Assembly: GCA_025924495.1 (NCBI GenBank)
Contig: JAICIG010000410.1
Span: 1-7,072, forward strand
Origin: Pirellulales bacterium
GTDB taxonomy: Bacteria; Planctomycetota; Planctomycetia; Pirellulales; JAICIG01
DNA: 7,072 bases
Reading direction: 5' to 3'
Under the pieces are notes generated by a model. The model was not told the DNA's origin, ran no database searches, and saw nothing but the letters and a program-made list of their open reading frames with translations. Position 1 is the first letter of the stretch. Each line of letters opens with the position of its first letter. Of the stretch, positions 1 through 5,415 are shown piece by piece. The position numbers were made by a program, and so were the translations under genes.

Positions 1-2001
1 ATCGTCACGATGGCCACCAGCCAGGGCCTGGTTTCTGTGGTGCAAGGCATCAGCGAAGTCTGGCCGACGTGGACCAAGGTCGAGTCGGTCCAGGTGCAAG
101 GCAAGAATATCATCTGGGACATGCGCGTCGATACGCACTCGATCCCGCCCGACACGCTGCGCAAGATTCTTTACAAGCAGATCGATCCCACGAAGATCGA
201 CCATCGACTGAAATTGGTGCGGCTGTTCCTGCAGAGCGAGCGATATCAAGACGCTCTCCAGGAACTGGAGCAAATCCGCCGGGACTTTCCCGAGCGCAAG
301 GCGCAGTTCGAACCGACGGTCCGCGAGCTCAAACAGGCGTTCGCTCGCCGGGCGCTCCGCGAAATCAACGTGCGTCGCGATGCAGGGCAGCACTTGCTGT
401 CGTTCCAACTGCTGAATAATTTTCCCGCCGACGGCGTGGCCGGCGAAACGCTCAAGGCCGTGCAGCAGACGATCGATCAGTACCGCGCCGACTTCGATAA
501 GAGCACGGAAATTCAGAAGCGAGTCGACGCGCTGATCGGCAAGCTCGACGACGGCTTAAAGCAACGCATCAAGCCGATCCGCAACGAGATGTTCACCGAA
601 CTGAACTTGCACAGCATCGATCGCCTGTCGGCATTCTGGCAGTTCCATCAGGACCCCTCGATATCGGACGAGGAAAAGGTTGCGCTGGCCATTAGCGGCT
701 GGCTGATCGGGGGCAACGACGCCATCCGCAAGTTGCCAGTCGCCTTATCGTTATTCGAGACGCGCGAGCTGGTGCGCGAGTATCTGTCAGAGCCCATCAA
801 GATCAAGCGAAACGAGATCCTAGCGCAACTCAACCCGCAGGAAGCCGCCACCACAGAATTGGTGGCGAAGCTGCTGAAGTATTTATTGCCGCCGCTCCCG
901 ACCGAGGAGCCCCCGAAAGAGACGCCGGGCTACTACGAATTGGAAGCCAACGGCATTCCGGGGGAAGGTCCGCTGAAGTATTACGTGCAATTGCCCCCCG
1001 AATACGATCCCCACCGGCTTTATCCGACGATCGTCACGCTGCACGGCGCCAATACCACGCCGCAATTGCAGATCGACTGGTGGGCCGGCGCCCAGACGGC
1101 TGACGGCACGCGGCTCGGTCAGGCGACGCGCTTTGGCTACATTGTGATCGCTCCGGCGTGGGGCGCAGACGGCCAGATCGAGTACCGCTATTCCGCCGCC
1201 GAGCATGCCGCCGTGCTCAATTCGCTGCGGGACGCCTTCCGCCGTTTTTCCATCGACTCAGACCGCGTCTTTCTCACGGGCCACTCGATGGGCGGCGATG
1301 CCACTTGGGATATCGGCTTGGCGCATCCTGATCTGTGGGCCGGCTTGATACCGATCGTCCCGCGCAGCGACAAGTACATCCACCGGCTGTGGGAAAACGC
1401 CGAATTTGTGCCGTTTTATTTTGTCCAAGGGCAGTTGGACGGAGATAAATCAGTGCATAACGCGAGCGACCTCGATCGCTACCTGATCCATGGCTTCAAT
1501 ACCACCATCGCCCAGTACCAGGGCCGAGGCCATGAGAACTTTTCTGACGAGATCCAGAACTTGTTCGGTTGGATGAACCTCTACCGCCGCGACTTCTTCC
1601 CGCGCAAGTTCGAGTGCCGGAGCATGCGGCCTTGGGACAATTATTTCTGGTGGATTGAACTCGACGATTTTCCGGTAAAGACGATGGTCGATCCCGAGAA
1701 TTGGCCTCCGGCTCGCAATGTTCAGCCCGCGCTGACCAAGGCCTCGTTGAATGCCAACAACGGCATGAACGTCACCACGGGCGCCGGCAAGATAACCATC
1801 TGGCTGTCGCCTGAAGTGGTCCAGTTCAATCAAAAGGTGAGCATTTCGGTCAACGGGCGCAAGGCGCCCTTGGGGGGCAACGGCTTGGAACCTAGCCTGC
1901 CGATCCTCCTGGAAGACGCCCGCAGCCGCGCCGACCGGCAGCATCCGTTCTGGGCGAAAGTGGAGATGCCGGGGGGCAAGATCAATGAAATGGCCGACTA
2001 G
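1..2001 (+). CDS. Alpha/beta hydrolase (S9/feruloyl-esterase-like) with helical N-terminal region, 5' partial
   Basis: The frame is open to the left edge; the first ATG is at 10 but has no signal peptide or ribosome site after it, so the true start is probably upstream. Residues are numbered from that ATG (663 aa). Residues 60-180 are charged and helical, with a TPR-like stretch (RLFLQSERYQDALQELEQIR). Residues 320-530 form an alpha/beta hydrolase domain: oxyanion-type LHGAN at 344-348, nucleophile elbow GHSMGG with Ser426, an acid candidate Asp477 or Asp479 in GQLDGD, and His508 in GRGHENF. A beta-rich tail (about 585-620) resembles a small accessory domain. The fold matches prolyl-oligopeptidase/poly-feruloyl-esterase-type enzymes, which cleave ester or peptide bonds; the substrate is unknown. 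The lost N-terminus probably carries an export signal (inference). It ends 160 bases before the next gene. Confidence 0.85.
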   Translation: MVTMATSQGLVSVVQGISEVWPTWTKVESVQVQGKNIIWDMRVDTHSIPPDTLRKILYKQIDPTKIDHRLKLVRLFLQSERYQDALQELEQIRRDFPERKAQFEPTVRELKQAFARRALREINVRRDAGQHLLSFQLLNNFPADGVAGETLKAVQQTIDQYRADFDKSTEIQKRVDALIGKLDDGLKQRIKPIRNEMFTELNLHSIDRLSAFWQFHQDPSISDEEKVALAISGWLIGGNDAIRKLPVALSLFETRELVREYLSEPIKIKRNEILAQLNPQEAATTELVAKLLKYLLPPLPTEEPPKETPGYYELEANGIPGEGPLKYYVQLPPEYDPHRLYPTIVTLHGANTTPQLQIDWWAGAQTADGTRLGQATRFGYIVIAPAWGADGQIEYRYSAAEHAAVLNSLRDAFRRFSIDSDRVFLTGHSMGGDATWDIGLAHPDLWAGLIPIVPRSDKYIHRLWENAEFVPFYFVQGQLDGDKSVHNASDLDRYLIHGFNTTIAQYQGRGHENFSDEIQNLFGWMNLYRRDFFPRKFECRSMRPWDNYFWWIELDDFPVKTMVDPENWPPARNVQPALTKASLNANNGMNVTTGAGKITIWLSPEVVQFNQKVSISVNGRKAPLGGNGLEPSLPILLEDARSRADRQHPFWAKVEMPGGKINEMAD

Positions 2002-2161
2002 GCATGAACGGTCTCCATAATCCAGAACTCCCATCGAGTGCGAGCGCTGGCAAATCGCTCATAGCAGGAGCAGAGCGTCATTTCGCGGCAGCTGAATAAA
2101 GAAGCCCGGCCAATTCATCCACGGCTCGAAGTCCGAAAGCATCGGGACCAGTAAACGCACT

Positions 2162-2509
2162 ATGGGCAAGGCATGGCGAACGCCGCTGGCCGCGACGCTC
2201 GATTGCGTGGTGGTAGCGATCCAGATTGGACTTCTCTTCGGCGTGACGCCTTATCTATGGTGGACCGCATATCGCGACGGGGTGTTGCCAAACTCCGCAA
2301 ATCATTATCGATTCATCGGTCTTTGGAACCACGACCCGCTTCGTGAGACCATCGTCTTTTTCATCGGCGATGCGGCGTCCTGGGCGGCAGCTTTAAGTAT
2401 GCTCTCATTGACATTGGACTCATCGAGAGTTCGCGGACGCGTACTATTACCTATTTCTCTAGCTAGTCTGACCCTCTATTTTTGGGTGCACGTGAGCTTG
2501 ATCGACTGA
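2162..2509 (+). CDS. Hypothetical three-helix membrane protein
   Basis: I do not recognise this 115-residue protein. It has three hydrophobic stretches, at about residues 13-33 (starting VVVAIQIGLLFGV), 62-83 (around TIVFFIGDAASWAAAL) and 94-112 (LPISLASLTLYFWVHV), which suggests a small integral inner-membrane protein. A polar loop between helices 1 and 2 contains aromatic and basic residues (NHYRFIGLWNHDP). No catalytic motif or metal-binding cluster is visible. The ATG at 2162 has no convincing Shine-Dalgarno sequence, so the start is uncertain. Codon use is less GC-rich than in the flanking genes (CTA, TTA and AGT codons appear), which fits a poorly conserved or recently acquired small gene. 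It lies alone between two exported-type proteins, with about 150-160 bases of non-coding DNA on each side. Confidence 0.6.
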   Translation: MGKAWRTPLAATLDCVVVAIQIGLLFGVTPYLWWTAYRDGVLPNSANHYRFIGLWNHDPLRETIVFFIGDAASWAAALSMLSLTLDSSRVRGRVLLPISLASLTLYFWVHVSLID

Positions 2510-2582
2510 AGCCCGCCTTTAGTCGTCGATTAAATCGCTAATTTTCCGGCCGATAGGTCGGCGTGCTCTCGCCGCCGCGCAC

Positions 2583-2611
2583 TTTACATCGGTTTGCGGA
2601 ACTGTTATCGG
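2583..2611 (+). promoter_or_regulatory. Possible sigma70-type promoter of the DUF1080 gene
   Basis: TTTACA (2583-2588, five of six matches to the -35 consensus) is followed after 17 bases by TATCGG (2606-2611), a weak -10 element that carries the extended -10 TG one base upstream (2603-2604). It sits about 50 bases before the ATG at 2661 in an otherwise non-coding gap. The -10 is poor, and such matches arise by chance, so this is only a candidate. Confidence 0.25.
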
Positions 2612-2660
2612 TAAGCGCACCCGCGATTGCTTTGATCAATGGCCTCCGGAGAACCGTGAT

Positions 2661-3317
2661 ATGAGAGTCATGCTCGCTTGCTATCTGTTCCTTGTTGGCG
2701 CCAGCTCACTCATGGCCGCCGAACCCAATGCGTCAGTCTCGCTGTTCGACGGCAAAACGTTCGAAGGCTGGGAAGGAAACCTCGACATGTTCCGCATTGA
2801 AGACGGCGCAATCGTCGGCGGCAGTCTGGAGCGGAAGATTCCCCGCAATGAGTTTCTCGCCACGAAGCGCGAATACGGCGATTTCGAACTGGCACTCAAG
2901 TTCAAGGTGCTCGGCAAAGGCGCCAACGCCGGCATTCAGATTCGCAGCCGGCGCATTCCCGACCATCACGAGATGATCGGTTACCAGGCCGACCTTGGCG
3001 ATAACTATTGGGGCAGCCTGTACGACGAATCGCGACGCAAAAAGATCCTCGCCGCGGCCGACGCTAAAGCGGTCGCCAAGGTCCTCAAACGCGACGATTG
3101 GAACGAATACAAGATCCGTTGCGAAGGCAAACACATCCAGCTCTGGATCAACGGCCTGAAAACCGTCGACTACACCGAGCCCGACGACGACATCGAGCAG
3201 CGAGGACTGATCGCCGTGCAGATCCACGCCGGCCCGCCCAGCGAAGCGTGGTACAAGGACGTTACGCTGCGCGAAATTCGGAATTCGGAGGTCGGAAGTC
3301 GGAATGGCGAGCGGTAG
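2661..3317 (+). CDS. Secreted DUF1080 / 3-keto-disaccharide hydrolase family protein
   Basis: This 218-residue protein begins with a signal peptide (MRVMLACYLFLVGASSLMAA, cleavage expected near residue 20), so it acts outside the cytoplasm. The rest is a single DUF1080 domain (Pfam PF06439): the typical opening SLFDGKTFEGWEG at 27-39, then FRIEDGAIVGG, YGDFELALKFKV, NAGIQIRSR, a WNEYKIRCEGKHIQLWING block near 147-165, and the closing AWYKDVTLREI at 196-206. The family has a concanavalin-like beta-sandwich fold and includes enzymes that cleave 3-keto-glycosides; planctomycetes carry many copies. GGAG at 2648-2651, nine bases before the ATG, supports the start. The normal domain end is residue 206. 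The last 12 residues (RNSEVGSRNGER) are encoded mostly by the heptamer repeat at 3276-3307 and are probably not part of the fold. The specific substrate is not deducible. Confidence 0.9.
   Translation: MRVMLACYLFLVGASSLMAAEPNASVSLFDGKTFEGWEGNLDMFRIEDGAIVGGSLERKIPRNEFLATKREYGDFELALKFKVLGKGANAGIQIRSRRIPDHHEMIGYQADLGDNYWGSLYDESRRKKILAAADAKAVAKVLKRDDWNEYKIRCEGKHIQLWINGLKTVDYTEPDDDIEQRGLIAVQIHAGPPSEAWYKDVTLREIRNSEVGSRNGER
3276..3307 (+). repeat. Heptamer repeat (GGAAnnC), copy A, inside the 3' end of the DUF1080 gene
   Basis: Consecutive 7-base units are GGAATTC (3280-3286), GGAGGTC (3287-3293), GGAAGTC (3294-3300) and a degenerate GGAATGG (3301-3307), preceded by a partial ATTC. The units are the same family as the array at 3993-4081 but in the opposite orientation. 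They are translated in frame as part of the C-terminal tail of the DUF1080 protein. Confidence 0.85.
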
Positions 3318-3329
3318 GCCGAGAGTTCT

Positions 3330-3479
3330 TCAGGAAGCGGCCAATCCACGCGGCGACGCTGGCGCGGCCGGCCGTTCTCGGCGAAGGTAGAAGAGCTGAG
3401 CAACCGCCGCGCCAGCGAAGCCGAGCAGCGGCGGCCAGATCCAAACGATCAGATAGGCGAACGCGTTTCTGGCCTCCAA
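3330..3479 (-). CDS. Possible 49-residue single-pass membrane protein (TTG start)
   Basis: The minus strand between the DUF1080 gene and the 3496 gene contains a short frame opening with TTG at 3479 and ending TGA at 3330. It reads MEARNAFAYLIVWIWPPLLG, then FAGAAVAQLFYLRRERPAAP, then ASPRGLAAS. A hydrophobic segment (about 7-31) followed by a positively charged and proline-rich tail looks like a real single-pass membrane protein rather than random translation. Against it: no ATG or GTG start, a TAG two codons upstream of the TTG, and no Shine-Dalgarno sequence. It could be a genuine small protein, the remnant of a longer decayed gene, or chance. It would be transcribed divergently from the 3496 gene and converge on the DUF1080 gene. 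Confidence 0.25.
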   Translation of the reverse strand: MEARNAFAYLIVWIWPPLLGFAGAAVAQLFYLRRERPAAPASPRGLAAS

Positions 3480-3495
3480 CAGCTATGATGCGACC

Positions 3496-3771
3496 GTGAG
3501 CCGAAGATTTCAGTTCAGCTTAAAGATGATGTTTGTGGCCATGGTCTGCCTAGCCATGTACTTTGTCGCCTTCCGCGCCGAAGACATTTGCCCTCATCGA
3601 GGCAAAATAAGCGACAATAGCGAAGAGTTTTATTTCTTTTCGTTTGGTAAGCCGCGCGACAATTGCCCGGTGATCTTTATCGAGAGCCGGTCGTCAAATG
3701 AGTTTCTCAATCGCTGGCCGGTGCGCCTTGGGAGAATGGACCTTGCTTGGGCAGCGGCGGATGAAGAGTAG
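3496..3771 (+). CDS. Hypothetical membrane-anchored protein with planctomycete RRFQFSL N-terminus
   Basis: This 91-residue protein begins MSRRFQFSLKMMFVAMVCLA. A short basic stretch is followed by one membrane helix (about residues 9-27), which matches the (R)RFQFSLRTLL-type anchor on many small planctomycete proteins of unknown role; that resemblance is from memory and supports the GTG start at 3496 over the internal ATG codons. The remainder is soluble, mixed and has two Cys (ICPHRG and DNCPVIF) but no recognised domain. No good ribosome site precedes the GTG; a five-codon ATG ATG CGA CCG TGA mini-frame overlaps it at 3485-3499. The end is less convincing (LAWAAADEE), so a 3' truncation is possible. 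Function unknown. Confidence 0.6.
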   Translation: MSRRFQFSLKMMFVAMVCLAMYFVAFRAEDICPHRGKISDNSEEFYFFSFGKPRDNCPVIFIESRSSNEFLNRWPVRLGRMDLAWAAADEE

Positions 3772-4115
3772 AAACGCAAGCCAGTCTGCCAACTTTCCTG
3801 CGGCGCATTGCTCTTGGATTCATCAGCACCACGACAATAGCCCACTACCCAAATCCAGTTCGGCTTGACGAGCGCCGCGCAGACACGAGAGACTGCGGCA
3901 ACTCCCAGGAACATCGACTACAGCGAGAACCGGATACCTTGCGTACCAAAGATTCTAGTGCTTCGCTCTGACACAAAGCTATAGCGAACATCGCATTCCG
4001 ACTTCCGCATTCCGACTTCCGCATTCCGACTTCCGCATTCCGACTTCCGAATTCCGACTTCCGAATTCCGACTTCCGAATTTGCCCCGCGTTACGCGTCC
4101 CATTCAATCGCATCC
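3772..4115. other. 344-base gap between genes, non-coding apart from a repeat array
   Basis: I find no convincing gene on either strand here. Minus-strand frames cross 3630-3914 and 3918-4103 but lack conserved motifs; the second exists mainly because the heptamer array contains no stop codons. The right end (3993-4081) is the tandem array, listed separately. No clear terminator for the 3496 gene and no convincing promoter for the HAD gene could be found; TATAGC at about 3981-3986 is an isolated -10-like match without a partner. Confidence 0.6.
3993..4081 (-). repeat. Heptamer tandem array, copy B: six 14-bp units
   Basis: Six head-to-tail 14-base units fill 3993-4076, and a partial seventh (GAATT) ends at 4081. 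The first four are GCATTCCGACTTCC and the last two GAATTCCGACTTCC. Each 14-mer is two related heptamers, so on the minus strand the array reads GGAAGTC alternating with GGAATTC or GGAATGC, 12 heptamers in all, with no mismatch to the pattern GGAAnnC. The array ends 34 bases before the HAD start codon. Confidence 0.97.
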
Positions 4116-4793
4116 ATGCCAACCCTAAACCCCAAGTTCCTCTACTTCGACCTCGGCAATGTGCTGTTGTTCTTCGATCATCGCCGGGCAGCGCGGCAGA
4201 TGGCGGAAGTGGCGGGCGTGCCGGCGGAGCTGGTGTGGGAGATTGTCTTCGCCAGCGGTCTGGAGCATCAGTATGAGGCGGGCCAGATCAGCACGCAGGA
4301 GTTCTACGAGATTTTCTGCGAGAAGACCGGCACGCGGCCCGACTATCAGGCGCTGGCCGCCGCCGCCGGCGACATCTTTGAGGTCAACGCCCCGCTTATC
4401 GAGTTGCTCGGCCAATTATCGGCCGCCGGGCATCGCCTCGGGCTGCTCTCCAACACCTGCGAGCTGCATTGGAACCATTTTTCCAGCGGCCGCTATCCGC
4501 CGATCCCCGCGGCGTTTCATGCGCTGGCGCTCAGTTTCCGCATCGGCTGTATGAAGCCTGAAGCAAAAATCTATGCCGCCGCCGCCGAGATGGCGGGTGT
4601 CGCGCCGCAGGAAATCTTCTTTGTCGACGACATCGCCGGTCACGTCGCCAGCGCCCGGGAATTCGGCTTTGACGCCGTACAATACACGACGCCCGAGACA
4701 TTGAAAGTCGAACTAGCAACGAGAGGCGTTGTTGATGCAAATGCGGAATTCGGAATGAGTACTGCGGCTTCTCGGAGAATCCGTCGGCGGTGA
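4116..4793 (+). CDS. HAD-superfamily hydrolase, subfamily IA, YihX-like
   Basis: The 225-residue cytoplasmic protein has all four HAD motifs. Motif I is FDLGNVLLFFD with nucleophile Asp12; the usual second Asp is Gly14, as in the YihX group (FDLGNV). Motif II is LLSNT with Ser112, motif III is Lys147 in MKPEAKIY, and motif IV is FFVDD with Asp171/Asp172. Residues 20-90 form the helical cap typical of subfamily IA. YihX-type enzymes dephosphorylate sugar phosphates such as glucose-1-phosphate; the substrate here is only inferred. The domain normally ends near residue 205 (ATRGV). The remaining 20 residues (ANAEFGM then an Arg-rich end) come partly from the heptamer repeat at 4741-4758. The ATG has no clear Shine-Dalgarno sequence and follows the heptamer array. 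The gene converges on the minus-strand zinc-ribbon gene with 5 bases between stops. Confidence 0.92.
   Translation: MPTLNPKFLYFDLGNVLLFFDHRRAARQMAEVAGVPAELVWEIVFASGLEHQYEAGQISTQEFYEIFCEKTGTRPDYQALAAAAGDIFEVNAPLIELLGQLSAAGHRLGLLSNTCELHWNHFSSGRYPPIPAAFHALALSFRIGCMKPEAKIYAAAAEMAGVAPQEIFFVDDIAGHVASAREFGFDAVQYTTPETLKVELATRGVVDANAEFGMSTAASRRIRRR
4741..4758 (+). repeat. Heptamer repeat, copy C, inside the 3' end of the HAD gene
   Basis: ATGC (4741-4744), GGAATTC (4745-4751) and a near-unit GGAATGA (4752-4758) continue the GGAAnnC pattern. It is short, so chance is possible, but the sense relative to the gene matches copies A and D. It encodes NAEFGM in the C-terminal extension of the HAD protein. 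Confidence 0.6.
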
Positions 4794-4798
4794 AAACG

Positions 4799-5032
4799 TT
4801 ACGCTTCACCAGCTGCCGGGCTCTGCGGCCGGCCGCACTGCGGGCAACTGATGGCTTGCCGCGAGATCAGCCAGCCGCAGTCCAGACAAGGCGACAAGTT
4901 GGGATTCGGCGCCGACTTTTTTCGCAACAGAAACACAATCAACACGACGGGAACGACGACCGCACCAAGCAGGATCAACAGCACAACGCCAATGATCAGC
5001 AATTCAACTAGGTTGACCCCGAACATCGCCAT
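4799..5032 (-). CDS. Membrane-anchored zinc-ribbon mini-protein, paralog 2
   Basis: This 77-residue protein has a strongly hydrophobic helix (about residues 8-36, rich in Val, Leu and Ile), then a basic RKK, then a zinc ribbon: C49-x2-C52, ten residues, C63-x2-C66, reading SPCLDCG and ISCPQCG. This spacing fits the bacterial zinc_ribbon families that bind one structural zinc. The N-terminus is presumably in the membrane and, by the positive-inside rule, the ribbon in the cytoplasm. The start is well supported: AAAGGAG (5038-5044 on the plus strand as CTCCTTT) sits five bases before the ATG. It is a clear paralog of the gene at 5079-5303, sharing NLSPC, DCG, the Gln-Ala before the second Cys pair, and CPQCGRP. 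The two lie 46 bases apart and are probably co-transcribed. Function unknown. Confidence 0.82.
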   Translation of the reverse strand: MAMFGVNLVELLIIGVVLLILLGAVVVPVVLIVFLLRKKSAPNPNLSPCLDCGWLISRQAISCPQCGRPQSPAAGEA

Positions 5033-5078
5033 GGCGTCTCCTTTCGTACATCGATGTGGCCGCGATGCTTGCCGTTCG

Positions 5079-5303
5079 TCAGCCTTGCGCGGGCGGCGGA
5101 TTCAACGGCCGACCGCATTGAGGACAAGCGACCGCTTGGTGTGAAACAAGCCGGCCGCAATCGGGGCAAGGACTGAGATTTAGGCTCGGGGGAGCCGCGC
5201 TTCGCCTCGCTGTGAATAGTATTGCGAATAATACGGCGACAACCGTTCCGCCGCCAATCAACACCGCGACGATTACCAACTCCAGCGGACTCAAACCGAT
5301 CAT
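5079..5303 (-). CDS. Membrane-anchored zinc-ribbon mini-protein, paralog 1
   Basis: The 74-residue protein has one membrane helix (about residues 7-30, [20 protein letters not shown]), a basic ARR stop-transfer, a short Ala/Pro/Ser linker, then a zinc ribbon with C46-x2-C49, ten residues, C60-x2-C63 (CPDCG and ACPQCGRP) and a Pro-rich end. A purine-rich AGGGGGGG (5307-5314 read on the minus strand) lies three bases before the ATG and may act as ribosome site, though closer than ideal. It lies 112 bases after xylA on the same strand, but a terminator-like hairpin separates them, so it may have its own promoter or depend on read-through. The linker and ribbon are nearly the same as in the next gene, while the helices have diverged, which indicates an old tandem duplication. 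Role unknown; a zinc-dependent membrane adaptor is only a guess. Confidence 0.82.
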   Translation of the reverse strand: MIGLSPLELVIVAVLIGGGTVVAVLFAILFTARRSAAPPSLNLSPCPDCGRLVSHQAVACPQCGRPLNPPPAQG

Positions 5304-5367
5304 TTGCCCCCCCTGGGCACAGACGCCTCAACATCGATCCATTCCGCCGCCTTCCGGCAACGGCGAC

Positions 5368-5403
5368 AAAACAGGTGGCTGACGCCTTCCGCTCGCCTGT
5401 TTT
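5368..5403 (-). terminator. Probable rho-independent terminator after xylA
   Basis: A perfect 8-bp inverted repeat, AAAACAGG with CCTGTTTT (5368-5375 and 5396-5403), surrounds a 20-base loop that can form a further small GGC/GCC stem (5377-5379 with 5384-5386). Read on the minus strand, the right arm ends in TTTTG, a short U-tract. It starts 12 bases after the xylA stop codon. Being A/T-flanked on both sides, it could act in both directions. The loop is large and the U-tract short, so efficiency is uncertain. Confidence 0.5.
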
Positions 5404-5415
5404 CCGACTTCCGAC
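5402..5415 (-). repeat. Heptamer repeat, copy D, directly after the xylA stop codon
   Basis: On the minus strand the sequence right after the TAG stop reads GTC-GGAAGTC-GGAA, two units of the GGAAnnC family in the same sense as xylA. It overlaps the first two bases of the terminator-like stem. The exact GGAAGTCGGAA core is shared with copies A and B. Confidence 0.7.

Noticed and set aside
1450..2034. 194-codon minus-strand frame over the end of the first gene
   Set aside because: It is antisense to the hydrolase coding region, with no motif and composition typical of a shadow frame.
2040..2060. Hairpin GAGCG/CGCTC after the first gene as a terminator
   Set aside because: The stem is only five base pairs and no T-tract follows it.
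3630..3914. 94-codon minus-strand ORF
   Set aside because: It overlaps the more plausible 3496 gene and has no conserved motif or good start; chance could explain it.
3993..4081. CRISPR array
   Set aside because: The 14-bp units are directly adjacent with no spacers, and no cas gene is present.
3918..4103. 61-codon minus-strand ORF across the repeat array
   Set aside because: It is open only because the heptamer array contains no stop codons; the product is mainly repeat translation.
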